This document shows positions 22,801 through 35,289 of a stretch of 64,000 bases of DNA, piece after piece (within the stretch, counting starts at the first letter, position 1; every line of letters starts with the position of its first letter). The stretch lies in contig NC_088297.1 in the NCBI RefSeq assembly GCF_032854445.1, forward strand, positions 2,213,403-2,277,402. Direction: 5' to 3'. The notes under the pieces were generated by a model, which was not told where the DNA came from, did no database searches, and worked only from the letters and a program-made list of their open reading frames with translations. Made by a program: the position numbers and the translations under genes. This DNA is from Liolophura sinensis. Taxonomy: Eukaryota > Mollusca > Polyplacophora > Chitonida > Chitonidae.

Positions 22801-24464
22801 ATCTCTAAATGGTATAAAAAGGCCCGTGAATTTTTACATGGTATTTAGGTTCAGATTACCTCAGTGTATTCTGTGTATGTATGAAATGATGGTTGTCATC
22901 AAGCAAGACATACTGGCGATGTATATTTCACCCCTCTACGCTTGAAATAAAATTGAATTCACTCATTGAAACGGTAACAACACCGTTATCTGTAAAATTT
23001 CAGCAGGATTTTTCACTGTTGTTCACATGACTGATGATCTTTATGAACAAAATAACATGAATTCAGTTTTCACATCAATTTTAATTGTGGATAAGATGAA
23101 AATCCGTTACGTATTTTATTCCACAGAGCCCATTTCCCTCCCACCATTATGATGGCCGCTGTCGTATAAGTCAAATATTCTTGAGTGCGGCGTAAAACAC
23201 CAATCAGATACATCAATAAATACATTTTACGAATAGTAAGCATTGGACTTCTCTTTCAAACTTTTTCACCAGCTTTACTACCCTGTAATCGTTAAGATGT
23301 GAACCGTTTTGAGCTTATTGTAGTGTTTTTCTGTGAAGGTCAGATTAATCAAAGGCATGTTGTAGTGGTCTTCGTGTGTACTGTGTAATGAATCAAAACA
23401 ATTTTTAAAACGCGTACGTATATCAGCTTAGTACCACGTGGCTACTCAGTGGCAAAGGTCAAGTTATTTCAAACACTCTAAAAAGTAAGTGGCGTTTAAT
23501 CCCAGTCTTTGTGTACATTCGAGGTCCCGCTTCCAACATCGTTTAATTGTCGTGCTGGTGGCAATCTGCAGTCAATACAACGAGTATATCGTGCTTGATG
23601 GTATGACATGAAGTTTATTAAAGATCCACTTACCACTTATACATTCAGCATACACCTTGATCATGTTATTCTGTGTACGTTGTTTGTGGTCATGCTTATC
23701 AGTAACCTGCATGCCAATGGCCGTTGAGTACTGCTTGGCGACTCGATAACAATCAAACCCAAAGCATCGTGACAGGAGCAGCTACTGTACCAGTACTAAT
23801 AGTTCAAGTGTGTGGGTTGTTTTTAATGCGATGGCTCAAATCCATTCAAACAAATGTCTATACCGCTATGTCCATCAGCATGTATTTATTTTTGCTCCAG
23901 GTTTTCAGCTTTAAAAATGCTTTTCGCATTTAAACTGAATTTTATGGGATTTGTTGAGCTGACTTAGCTGACAGCATAAGTTTTGCTTTTGTTCTGCTTT
24001 TGGGTGTTGCCATTTAATATCTAGTTCTAACACTTTTCATAACGATCTGGCGTTAAACTCTAATTACTTATTATTTGATTATAGTTTATATTTCAATGTA
24101 GATTTACAGATTTTGCCTTCAGTTCCTATTTCAATCCTGTTACTGCTATTAGCGTAACCCTGGCCTTTGGGTCAAGGTTGTTTTGTTCAGAAAAAAAACT
24201 TTTTTATTCACAATATATATTTCCACGTTAATACTGGTACCAGTGTACTCTTTTGTGTGCGCTTGTGCAGTAAAAGTAGCTTAAATATCAGTTCTGATAT
24301 GTCATGTTGGCCCCTGTTGATATCCGGTATATCTTATTGGACCTCTTTTGGTATCCGCCTTCGTCATCTGTGGTCAGTTGTGTCTAAAAACAGTAACATT
24401 AAGCACACTGAAAATTACACTCAAACTCAAACATTAATCTGTTAATTTCAACAGAAAACTTTTC

Positions 24465-24620
24465 TCCGGCCGTAAGTGGGAAGGTCATCCAGCAACCTGC
24501 GGATGGTCGTGGGTTTCCCCCGGGCTGTGCCCGGTTTCCACCCACCATAATGCTGGCCGCCGTCGCATAAGTGAAATATTCTTGAGTATGGCGTAAAACA
24601 TCAATCAAATAAATAAATAA
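24465..24620 (+). mobile_element. SINE family A copy
   Basis: Reads 'ggtcgtgggtttcccccggg' and 'ccataatgctggccgccgtc', ending 'gaaatattcttgagtatggc' and 'aaataaataaataag'. Its A-rich end abuts and probably truncates the MITE to the right. Confidence 0.85.
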
Positions 24621-24845
24621 GTCAACAGAAAGCATGTTGTCTGCGTGATGCTAGAGTGTATTCCATTATTATAACACAATGTTCTGTCATATTCAACATA
24701 ATATCCTGTTATTCTAATAGAACCTTTATGTTGAATTAATAGAATATGAGTGTTATATCTAACAGAAAAAGCTGGTGCAATAACGGAATATATCATAGCA
24801 TCACCCAGACAACAGATCTGTTAAAAGTAAGTGTAATTTTTTTTA
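24620..24845. mobile_element. Family C MITE, foldback
   Basis: The left 'tgttgtctgcgtgatgctag' is the inverted counterpart of 'tagcatcacccagacaaca' near 24800. The right end is 'aagtgtaattttttttaatg'. Confidence 0.6.
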
Positions 24846-25883
24846 ATGTATACATACTGGTGGAAAGAAGTTGCAGGTGGTCTCCAGTGAACTTCTCGTA
24901 ACACTTTCTGTTAAAATTAATTTTTAGAATGTAACTGCCTGTGAATGGACCTGTAATAGACAGATGATTTAAATTATGTTTTGCGAAATTTTGTTGAAAG
25001 AAAATTAAGAAATATGGAAAATGTTGCAAAGGGATAAACTGAACAAGAGGAAGTGGAAACTCAAAACATCTAGTATTTATTAATGGCTATGTATTCGAAA
25101 CCCAGTGAAAGACTGAATGAGTTTTTACGGCTTCAAAATAGACAACATCGTTTTGGTAGACCACAAAACCTTTACGAGAAAATAAGCAGTGATATTTATA
25201 CTTTCATATATTTTTATTGCGTCTTAAATTTTTGTAAACCTCGGCAAATTCGGCAAATTTTGCGCACTATAAGGTAATCTTTGTGTCATCACTGACCTGC
25301 TTATCGAAGCCGTCCCAAATTGCTTTTAAACAGTTTTGTACAAAGGGTTTCCAAAGCATAGTTTAGCGTCGAAAAAGACATATAAAATATTTTAACTCAT
25401 CTAAATACTAAAATACTTGCCAAAATCTTCTCAATTTCCAAAACAGCCGTAAACAGCCTTGTGCCTTTGTCTGTCACCCGCATGACATGTTCTGAGGATG
25501 CGCTCAATTCTTGATGCACCAATTGAAACAGCTGTCTGGCTTACAAAGCTACTACCCATCATTTATACTTTTTTAAAATGTATTTTTGTACATTTGACGA
25601 TTTCGCTGTAAGATATGGTGTGAATGTCACCAGAAGGATATTAACAAAAATATAAACATGATGAGAAGGTAACTATGCTGTGTCCGTTTTTTTTTTTGGG
25701 ACGAAACAAAATAGACCAGTGGTGTATTTGTATTCTGGGGCTAAAGGATGAGCGATGGACGTATTTGTTAGCACGTACTTGTTATGTTGTAAATTGCCTT
25801 GGCTTAAATTCCAAAATTCCAGGAATTCTATCCAAAACGTTGGCAGTTTTCTTACGAACGATCCCTGTTTATACTTGTTTCAG

Positions 25884-26104
25884 ATCGTGTTACAGCGCAG
25901 GCGCCATCTGCACCCTACTTTCTCTGCAATACATGTGGGAAATCCTTCACTCTAAGAACAAGCCTATTCCGTCATCAACGTACGATTCACGCGCCGATGA
26001 CGTCATGCAACTTGTACACATGTCATATTTGTGGGAGAGTGTTTCGACGAAAGGACAACTACCGCAAGCATTTAAAAACAAGACATAAACAGTCATTGCG
26101 GTGA
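25884..26104 (+). CDS. C2H2 zinc-finger terminal exon 1
   Basis: The acceptor is TTGTTTCAG at 25875-25883. The exon opens in phase 1 (AT completes a split codon), and the frame has no nearby ATG. It encodes RVTAQAPSAP, finger 1 (C-x2-C-GKSFTLRTSLFRHQRTIH, spacing H-x4-H), a linker and finger 2 (YTCHICGRVFRRKDNYRKH, ending H-x4-H). Stop TGA at 26102, AATAAA at 26321. Two-finger terminal exons of this form are typical of alternative C-termini of lola/broad-type BTB zinc-finger transcription factors. The shared upstream part is not seen. Nuclear DNA binding is inferred. Confidence 0.75.
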
Positions 26105-26517
26105 TAGATGTGAAGGAGAGATGTACCAAACCCTTTTGATTACAGCCACTCAGAGCTTTTTTAATAGCGGATTCCAAAATATTTCACATAGAGAACGGCG
26201 TTCATTTTGGGCAAAGAAACCCGAAGTAACGTCAGTACACCTGGCGAACTTCTTGACGTTACCGGACTGAAAACGAGGCTGTACCCACATGAAGCAGAGA
26301 GTGACCTAAATGTCGTTGTAAATAAAATTCATTTGTGTTGAATAGGTGTACTATTTTATCGGCCGAGAAATGCCACACAGTTTTGAATTTAGTACTCATA
26401 ATGTGCTTGTATTTCTGTAATAAGTAGGTTTTCATTTTCGCTGTTTGTAATGCGATTTTGTACGTTGGTATTCCGGTAAAAGTAAATATATACTATGCGA
26501 AGCAAAAACAGATTGTG

Positions 26518-26552
26518 CCCCCCCCCCCCACCCCCCACCCCCCAACCCCCCG
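26518..26552. repeat. Poly(C) tract
   Basis: A run of C broken by single A bases. It creates Gly-rich antisense frames that are not genes. Confidence 0.9.
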
Positions 26553-27583
26553 CAGTAGCAAATACACTTCGATTTACGTGGACAGTTGTGGTATGCTCGG
26601 AATGAACGACGACTGATTTTCCAAGTGTCAAGCATCATTTACATGTGTGATGAAAAACTGTAGTATCACTAGTTATGTGGGCATGCAATTGATTCTCATA
26701 CACATAGCATTACAAGTGGTATACGAATGTTGGAGTTCGTTTTATCTTTTTTTCTGTTGTCTTTGATATTTAATACCGATATAAACTAGAATTTTATTGC
26801 TGGACTAAGCATACCCGATGCAAGGGACCGTGTTTATCAAACGTCTTAAGGCATAATTCAGAATTTCAAACACAGCTGCAATTAAAATGTTTTACCTTAG
26901 GAAATTTAGTTGATTCTTTACGGCAGAACAATGTACCAACCAGAGAAATGAACCCACCACAGTTTGAGTTCTTTCCTGGTCTGAGTTTGGCTTTTCAAGC
27001 ACTGACGATTTATAACTTAAGTCTTAAGTTGCTTGATAAATACGGGCCCCTTGTACGCATACTGATTATTAAGTTCAGACTCAAGTCATGAATTGCAAGT
27101 GCTTGATTTGAAGACTGCCTCGCTTGGCACTCACAACTTGGGGACTAATGCATTACAAGATTGACTGGACTGTTGTTAGTATAATATGACTGCGTGTGGT
27201 GTCATGTCTGGTGTCTTCGGCAAGATATTTCAGTGGCGGCAAGGGCTCAGTGACATAGACTCGCACTGCCATACAAAGACACATTGTATGGAAACTTACC
27301 TAATAACTCTTCGTCCCCATATGACTAAAAATGGTGAGGTACGACGTACGAAACGTACATGCAAACTTTGAAGACTGTGTTGTTGTTGGCCCTACTTGCG
27401 GCAGTATTTATCACGTTTGCGATATTTTTTTTGTATTGTTTGAGTGTAGATTCCCATGCGTGTCTTTCTTGTTTAAGACTCCCATGTTAATTATTCTACA
27501 TATTCCGATGTACCACATTTTAGACATTGTAACCAACATTTTAACAAAAGATAATTTTTTTTTTCTTTCTGTGTATTTTACAG

Positions 27584-27793
27584 ATGTTCGTAGTCATTCT
27601 CGGACACAATTTTCCTGCCATTTCTGTGGCAAAAGTTTCACTCTTAAGCAAAACCTGCGACGTCATCAACGTATTCACGAGCCAAAGACGTCAGCGAACG
27701 TGCTCACGTGCGAGGAATGCGGAAGGGAGTTTTTTCCGTCCTGACACTTACAAAGATCACATGATCGCCAAGCACCGACATGCCAGGCGTTGA
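27584..27793 (+). CDS. C2H2 zinc-finger terminal exon 2, frameshifted
   Basis: The acceptor is TATTTTACAG at 27574-27583; phase 1, as in the other two. Reads DVRSHSRTQF, then finger 1 (C-x2-C-GKSFTLKQNLRRHQRIH), a linker EPKTSANVL and the first half of finger 2 (CEECGREFF). An extra T in the T6 run near 27731 gives TGA at 27742. The next frame holds the rest of finger 2 (DTYKDHMIAKH) up to TGA at 27793. The lesion is in a homopolymer, so a sequencing or assembly error is possible. Confidence 0.7.
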   Translation: MFVVILGHNFPAISVAKVSLLSKTCDVINVFTSQRRQRTCSRARNAEGSFFRPDTYKDHMIAKHRHARR

Positions 27794-28804
27794 CCTTTGG
27801 GAGGTTAAAGCGGCCTAAACGAGAATACCTGTTGGTTAACGAAATTGACGGACCGAGTGTGCTAAGACGACTTTTCTGTACTTCTTACCCAATGATTGTC
27901 AAGGTGTTGCATTTGTAATTTTCCATGTTATATTTTTAAACTAAACTTTTTATTAATACTTACCCCTGAACAGATTATGCCGTGATTCGTTTAGTTTAAT
28001 TGTTTGATATTACGTAGTCAAGCCTATTCCTAAATGCTCAGTGAAACTTGAATCCATTTAGTTGGAGTGTAAACTGTTCTTTAAAGGAAAAAAACCTCTG
28101 AAAATCGAAGCAGACATCTCTTAATAGATCACTGAAAACTATACATGAATGTGCTTTATTTTTTATTTTTTTTAACTTGTTTGAGGAAAGTTAAGGAGCT
28201 CAAACGTTGAATTCTATGGTGGGCTTTATTAACCATCCTGTCAGCGGTTAGGAACTCTGACGCCAAGGAAGTTTATCCAACCCTAAGTATGACACTGGAT
28301 GTTGGAATAGCTCTTTTTATCCATTACTAAACGATAACTGAAATAATGACTCAATTTCTGCTGGTGAACATCAGGAAAAATGGTGATGTGACGTCAGAGT
28401 TCCTAGCTACCATATAGACCACCCATGAATTAAAATATGGGAATACCTTCACTCTTAAAAAATATAAACGAAAGTATTTTTACTCATAGTTTTCACTTGT
28501 ATGTTATAATGTACCTTACTTTATAGTGTAGCTTTCTTTTACTTTAATACTCAGGGAAGCTGTTAGTTTATTTTGAGTTAACCTACCCCTTAATATTCTG
28601 TGAGCGTTGATTCCTTTGTTTGGAGTGTAGCTGTTCGTTAATATTTAGTCAGCTTGTTCGTTTGTTTTGAGATGACCTGTTGTTTAATGTTCAGTGAACG
28701 CAAATTCCTTTGTTAGAGAGTAAGTATTCGTTAATGCTCAGTGAACATATTCGTTTATTTTGAGAGAACTGTTTCAGTGAAAATTTTGAGGAAAATTATT
28801 CGTT

Positions 28805-28990
28805 TTAAGGGGCCTCTGTTGCCTAGGAGCTTCTCACCAATTGATCGCTGTTAGTTCCAGTCCAGTACATGCTACCTAGGAAGATCTGACATAAGCCTGC
28901 GGATTTTCATGGGTTTCCCTGGCCCGGTTTCCTCCGACCATATAATGGTATTCTTGAATTGGTGTAAAACACAAATCAAATACATGCAAA
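28805..28990 (+). mobile_element. SINE family A, decayed
   Basis: Reads 'ctaggagcttctcaccaatt', 'ttagttccagtccag' (B-box-like) and 'gggtttccctggcccggttt', then 'atggtattcttgaattggtg' and an A-rich end. Confidence 0.65.
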
Positions 28991-30120
28991 TAAGTAATCA
29001 TAACGTGTATTCGGCTTTTTCAGAGGACCCATTCCTCAGTACTGAGTGAAGCTATTTTTTTTTTCTTAAATGAACCTATTATTCTGTCTTGAATGAACCA
29101 TTTCGTTTGAGACAATAGGTAAAGAAAGTTCCAAGGAAATTTGGTACTTTTCGTACCAGCACAGCAGTTAATCATATACCGCTTTCAATTTATGTGCGAG
29201 GTCCTTCGTGTAAGGAGGCTTGTTGCTTCGCGGCAGTTCTCTTTCCTCTACCATATAAATGTATAAAGATATGTAGAAACCTGCTTCGATGTTTCGCCAA
29301 GGAATATTGATATTTTAACACATTCACAAAAGCTTACATAACACTTGTAAATACTGTATTAATTCTCTTGAACTGTGTTTCGGTTTTATAGTTCATTATG
29401 ACTGTTTGATAAAAGTCTCAATGACACACTGTAATGCTTGGGTATTCACTTTTGTCAGATACCCACAAACAACGTTTGGCAGACAAAGATAACGGTGGAA
29501 GAAAACAAGCTTTTCAGTTTTATATTATATAATTATTTCCTCATTAATCCACATGTTGGTATATTTTGCGCGGTACATGTTTATACTATAAGTGACAGTC
29601 GATTCGCTTGTATTCAGAATTGCAGGGTTTACCATACAGCCAGTTTTATCATGCAGAAGTAATACTCTGGCATGTTCTTTGGTGTTTAGAGGACTACAGC
29701 ATTAACCGATAGCTGTTGTCATGGATGTAAATGTAATCATCTAACACTAAACAAATTGTGTTTATAATATTACATGTGGCGATGTATAATGTAGAATGTC
29801 ATAATGGTTACAGACATATTGTATAGCTAATCTACCACAAATAATCCGGTAAAACTAGAAAAAGCATGTTTTATTATTAGATTCTATATGGCCAATGTGC
29901 GTGGTGTATTAAAAGAAAAGAACACATTTATACAAACTATTCATTAAATGAAAGAGCCATACAAAATGTGCGGAATTCTGTTGTTTGTTTGTTTGTTTTT
30001 TTTTTTGATGTGGGGTGTAGGAGGAGGGGGGGATAAAGTTTTCGCAAGAGAGAAAAAACTTTTTATACATTGTCATTTTTCTACAAAATCCACCGATTCG
30101 AGGTACAGTGAAGTCCCGCC

Positions 30121-30315
30121 ATGTTTTAAAACCTTAAATTTAAACCTTAAGCACCTTGGCGTGTTAATGAATATTCAAGGAAGAAAGGAGGCTTTTCACT
30201 GACAAGCCTCCTTTCTCCTTGAATATTCATTAACGCGAATAGGAGGTTTTTCACTGGACAAGCCTCCTTTCTTCCTGAATATTCATTAACACGTCAAGGT
30301 GCTTAAGGTTTTCCT
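30121..30315. repeat. Long foldback hairpin
   Basis: 'aaaccttaagcaccttggcg' (30130) through 'aggaagaaaggaggctt' is mirrored by 'aagcctcctttcttcctgaa' through 'acgtcaaggtgcttaaggtt' (30310). A second partial copy of the right arm (30203-30237) lies inside. Confidence 0.85.
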
Positions 30316-30977
30316 CCCACATATGATAAATGTACATTTCCGGTCTGAGCTAAATGCGTACGTATATCGTGATAACCGTGGATTGTAAGTCCTGTGAAAG
30401 CCGACTCTAAAAAGGAAACAGTTTGTGATGTACTAGAGGATCACATCATGCCCCACATTCGTGGCTGTTTTCTGCCGAACTGTGTCTGGAATGCCATGTC
30501 CTAATCGTCTACTGGGCAAAGCTAAGCCGGGTGATGTATGTAATCTGTTCAAATGGCGGTGTAAAGGAAACTTCTGAGCCTTTGATGTTTAACTGTTAAA
30601 TACTCAAAAAAATGTTTGTTTTTTTTAAGGTTTCATTTAAGGTATGTGTTGTATAAATGTTTTCTTTGCTTTTAACTCAATTTAAATTTTATAAAGGTTG
30701 ACTGTTTTTAATTCTGTAAAATATATTCTTAACAAACGAGTGTTTCGAATTATATTTCTTAGAAGGTTGCCTACATTTCACATCTTTTCCCACGGTGTTG
30801 TATTTCCAGTGCAGTCTGAGTGATGTTAACTAATTTCTTGACATTAATAATCTTTATATCCATGTTTATAGACGTATTGATGTTAGCTTTTAGATAAATA
30901 TAGCAAAGACTAGAGACTGATTCAGTCCATTCTCACTAGTCAGATCTGGTAGCCTACACAAAAAAAAAACAATTTCG

Positions 30978-31193
30978 CTGATTCTTGGTGACACTCGGAT
31001 TTAAGCTGTCCTACCGAAGAGAAGCCTGAGAGTGAGCCTCTCTAGCATCACTCAGACTACAGACATTCTGTTCATTTTAATATTAATTTTTTGAGAGTAT
31101 ACTGGCTTGTAACCAGCTAGAGGTGAACGAAGGCTCACTCTCAGGCACCTCTTCGGTTAGACAGCTTAAATCCGAGTATCACCAAGAATCGAT
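30978..31193. repeat. Inverted repeat enclosing a family C MITE end
   Basis: The left arm is 'gattcttggtgacactcgga' to 'gcctgagagtgagcc'; the right arm is 'ggctcactctcaggcacctc' to 'gagtatcaccaagaatc'. Between the arms is 'catcactcagactacagac' plus 'attaattttttgagagtata', the right half of a family C element. Confidence 0.8.
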
Positions 31194-31787
31194 ATTCCAA
31201 GAACAGTTAGAATAAATACAAGTGAGGTAAATTGACAAGAGGCCGTACTTCACCGGTTACGTGTGACCATTTTAATGCCATTTATTACACTTTCTCTGGT
31301 TTTACTCTCTATGCTGTAAATCTTTTGTTATATTATGTTTCATTCGTTTATTTCATTGATGCCCAGCATCGAACTTGTGAAGGTTTGACCTATGTGATTG
31401 CGATCAACTTTGTGAAGGGGAGAAACCGGAGTCACGAAGTAAACCCCCCGCCCTTTGCCAGGCAACTAAAACACCTCCTCATTTAAAGCGGCGAGCGCTG
31501 GATTCGAACTCATTACCTACATTGTCCCGGGAAACAACATGGAGCAAACGCCTAACCCAGGAAGGGCCTTCGTCGTTGTTACAGCTCACAATAACTTAAA
31601 TTATTAATTTATTGAGCACATCGGGCAATTTCGCTAAACACGTGACATGCAGGTCCCGATATAGTACGGATAAGTACGTAACGCAGTTCTACTGTAACAC
31701 ATGTTTGCATCTTTAAATCAACTACGCGACTTCTTGCAGTCCTGGTGGTTGTAAAATTCACCTTTGGAAGTGATGTTCGTTCTGCAA

Positions 31788-32335
31788 GTACACTCAAAAA
31801 CTTATTCTATTATTGGTCTTTTATTTAACAAAATAGTGTGTTATACTCAATATAATATCCTGTTAATTTAAACAGAACCTTTATGTTGAATTAATAGAAT
31901 ACATGTGTTATACATGTGTTATGTGTTAACAGAATAATCTGTTACAATTGCAGAATGCATTCTAGCATCACTCAGACAATAGGCTTTCTGTGCAGGGGTA
32001 AAATTAATAGAATACATGTGTTATATTTAACAGAATAATCTGTTACAATTGCAGAATACATTCTAGCATCACTCAGACAATAGGCCTTTCTGTGCAGGGG
32101 TAAAATTAATAGAATACATGTGTTATATTTTAACAGGAATAATCTGTTACAATTGCAGAATACATTCTAGCATCACTCAGACAATAGGCTTTCTGTGCAG
32201 GGGTAAAATTAATAGAATACATGTGTTATATTTAACAGAATAATCTGTTACAATTGCAGGATACATTCTAGCATCACTCAGACAATAGCTTTCTGTGCAG
32301 GGATAAAATTCACAGATTATGTTTTTGGGTGTAAT
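31788..32335. mobile_element. Family C MITE with internal 102-bp tandem amplification
   Basis: The ends are 'tacactcaaaaacttattc' (31790) and 'gattatgtttttgggtgta' (32330). Inside, a block of about 102 bp containing 'aacagaataatctgttacaa' and 'gcatcactcagacaatag' repeats four times. Confidence 0.75.
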
Positions 32336-34462
32336 CTATTCAACGCATTATCTTTTGATAACGTATGTACAACTTTTTCTTCACGAAATAAGAATGTGCA
32401 TTACAAAATAGACAAATATGCAGCCCTTTAATTTTATCACACAGAGTTATCAATTTATCCGTCTTTACCCGAGATAATATCCATCTCACTATCACCTCAC
32501 ATCCGGTCGCGTTCTAGAATTGTCCACAACAGGCAAAGAATTATGCACTTTAATTGCGTTAAATATCCGATTGCATTAAACAGATGAAGTGACGTAGGAA
32601 GACGTCTTCTTCGTTCGTTACGGCAGTAGATATGATCGTTCTTAGGCTATTTGATTGCTGTAGACCAGAAAACTCTCCACATATATGACTACTGACAGGT
32701 TTATGAGTGGTGGAAACTGGAGTGACCGTAGCTATCTACCGCCCTTTGTCAGGTACCTTACAAACCTGCTGACTGAATGCCGCAGCCGAACCGTCACTAG
32801 ATGGATTTGAGCGTGTGACTGATCTAATGCATTAGATTACTGAGCCAGCGCGGACTGCCAAATATGAATCTGCGTACATGTAGATCTGTTTAGAGCATTC
32901 TGTGTGGCTCTGGGTTGGGCGGCTTCTTGACGTGACATAAATAGAGTATACAGTAAAGATGTGCTTTTGTTTTGTTTGTTGTACATGTGTACACAAAATT
33001 ATTCAGCCAAATTCAATGAATCGTTATCCTCAGACGTATTAGTGAACATCGCAAATAAATTTCGTCCACAGATAAAAACGTGACCGCTGTAGCGGATTAA
33101 AATGAATCATTCTTCAGTATGGCCTTAGAAACCAATTAGACTAATAAGCAAATGACCCACTGTCTATGGACAGGTTTCAAACCTGTATTGTTGTATCTCC
33201 AAAACTACAGATCCATTATCACTGATAGTTTATGCCGGGATCCATTGGCAGCTTTTATGCATGGTATTTCAACTAACATTTGATCTCCACTCTGAGCTCA
33301 GAATTCATACTTACCATAGAACGTTGTATATCTCCAAAGCTACAGATCCAAATTCAGCGTGTGGGTCTTAAAGTTCACATTTGGCTCGTTTACCTTTTTC
33401 AACATTCTATATATTCAAAACCAGGCAGCTAAATTCAGTGAAAGTTTGTGTATGAATTTACTGGTTCCTCTTCACCCTACACCCATATCGCACCAGACTT
33501 TGTATAACTGGTTTTCGATCAAGATCTATTTTCTCAGAACAGAGTTCATGTTCAAATCAACGGCATTTTCTGTCCATAACCATGGAGTAAAATGCAATGA
33601 AACTTCATATGTGGTTTTACTGGCGTGGTCTTCCGGAGCTCACATATCAGAGTTAAAAATTTGTCCCGTGAGATTTAAGCTTGTGTAAATACTGTGTCTA
33701 AATTGAACATGGTATTCAAAAGGGTAAAAGCCATTATACCGGTATTATATTACATAGGGAAGAGTTTAGCGAAGTTCAGCATTCAGTGTACGTGCAGCTG
33801 TGAAAAGCACACGTGTGAAAGCAGCAGATTTTTCATATACAGTTACAGATCTTTATTATTTTCTGTGCTTAATACAAAATTGAAGATTGGGCGGTGTGGA
33901 GAATTGTCGAGCAGCACTACATTTCTCAATAAGAAAGTACGAGGCGCAAAGCACCGGGGACTCAACGTGACTTATTCTCCAGGAATGTATAGTTACCAGG
34001 TCTTTCCCCCACCTAAACGGTTGCATTAGTGCCACATAATAAACGATTTTTGTGTTTAGCGTCGCAAAAACCCACAACTAGTGTCAAATAAAGGTTAAGC
34101 CTGACATAAGGCCTTTAGAAAGTTTTGAACAACCAGATCCTCGTTAAGAAGGTATATCAAATCTCTGGTTGGGGGAATGAACCAGAGAACCTTCGGACTT
34201 TCTGCAGCGCAGTTTTGTTGATCTCTTAGCTCCTTTTCCAATTCAATCGATATGTAAATTGAAAAAGCTATATGCATAGCCACAGTATCTTAAATGAGAA
34301 TGCAGAGATAATTGTTTGTGTATACTACACTTCCAATGGGTTCTTTTCCCAGCGAAATTATTGCTTTCAAAAGTAAACAAAATATATGTCTTCTTGTAAG
34401 TGATAAATACAAAAACACAGAGGTTTTAAGACTCATTGTTTTGTCTTTCTGCTTTATTGTAG

Positions 34463-34662
34463 GTATGGGTAGTTTCGCTCGGGCAAAGTTTTCCTGCCAG
34501 GTTTGTGGTAAGACTTTTACTCTGAAAACAAACTTACGACGCCATGAACGTGTTCATAAACCTAAGGCGTCAACGAACGCCATAACGTGCGAGGAGTGCG
34601 GGAAAGAGTTCCTCCGTTCGGACTGTTACAAAGACCATATGGCCGCCAAACACAAGCGATGA
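34463..34662 (+). CDS. C2H2 zinc-finger terminal exon 3, intact
   Basis: The acceptor is CTTTATTGTAG at 34452-34462; phase 1 entry (GT completes Gly). Encodes GMGSFARAKF, finger 1 (C-x2-C-GKTFTLKTNLRRHERVH), a linker KPKASTNAI and finger 2 (CEECGKEFLRSDCYKDHMAAKH), then KR and TGA at 34660. It is the closest relative of exon 2 (same linker and same CEECG finger). The intact finger 2 confirms that exon 2 carries a one-base lesion. The likely role is an alternative DNA-binding C-terminus of a transcription factor. Confidence 0.8.
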
Positions 34663-35289
34663 CCAACCTGGTTCCCATGATTACGTCTCACAAACTGTGC
34701 GTAAGGTTACCCCTAAGTATAATTGCAATACTTATACGGTGTTGGCTATCATGGCAGTTGAAATGACTTCAAGTAAATATCTTTAGCTGGTCTACAGAAA
34801 TGTCACGCACAGAGAGAACTGCGTTTGCTGGTAATTAAAACCATGTACCATTTGTGCTTAACACTTTGCTATGACGGCATGATTTCTGCAATGCACACGC
34901 TCTTTTGACGTTTGGCACAGCGGAATTCCAGAACAGAGGTCCAGTGTAAACTTTTGTAATATATATTTCGAAAATGTTTAAATCGCACATTGTGGTTCGC
35001 TGGCTGTATGTCAGAAAACGCCGTAGCGCAGGAGTCAGTCAACAAATTAAATTGAAATAAATCTGTTATTGTTTCGGGAGCCGACTACATACGGCCCTCG
35101 TACACATAAGTGTTTTGTTGTATTACTTAATCTATTACCAGCACTTTCGTATATGTGTATGAATATTATATAGTATTATCATTGTACACATCCATATATC
35201 ACAGTTCTTCTTTCAATGATACCGATTCGTGCATGTAGCTGCTATACATCTAATGGAGGCCTATATATCACAGTATTGTTTCATTGGTC

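Larger units (their letters stand above)
22800..25880. other. Intergenic or intronic, SINE and MITE fragments
   Basis: SINE A tails lie at 23125-23225 and 24465-24620, and a family C MITE at 24620-24845. Short open frames such as the one at 25083 (YSKPSERLNEFLRLQN) are not recognised and show no splice context. Confidence 0.5.
27800..34460. other. Long gene-poor stretch between zinc-finger exons 2 and 3
   Basis: No supported exon. It holds a degenerate tandem repeat (28540-28790, recurring 'ttaatgttcagtgaacg'), a decayed SINE A (28805-28990), two long hairpins (30121-30315 and 30978-31193), a family C MITE (31788-32335) and low-copy sequence. Open frames at 33359-34029 have no splice or domain support. 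Confidence 0.55.

Noticed and set aside
26389-26638. Gly-rich - strand frames
   Set aside because: Produced by the poly(C) tract at 26518-26552.
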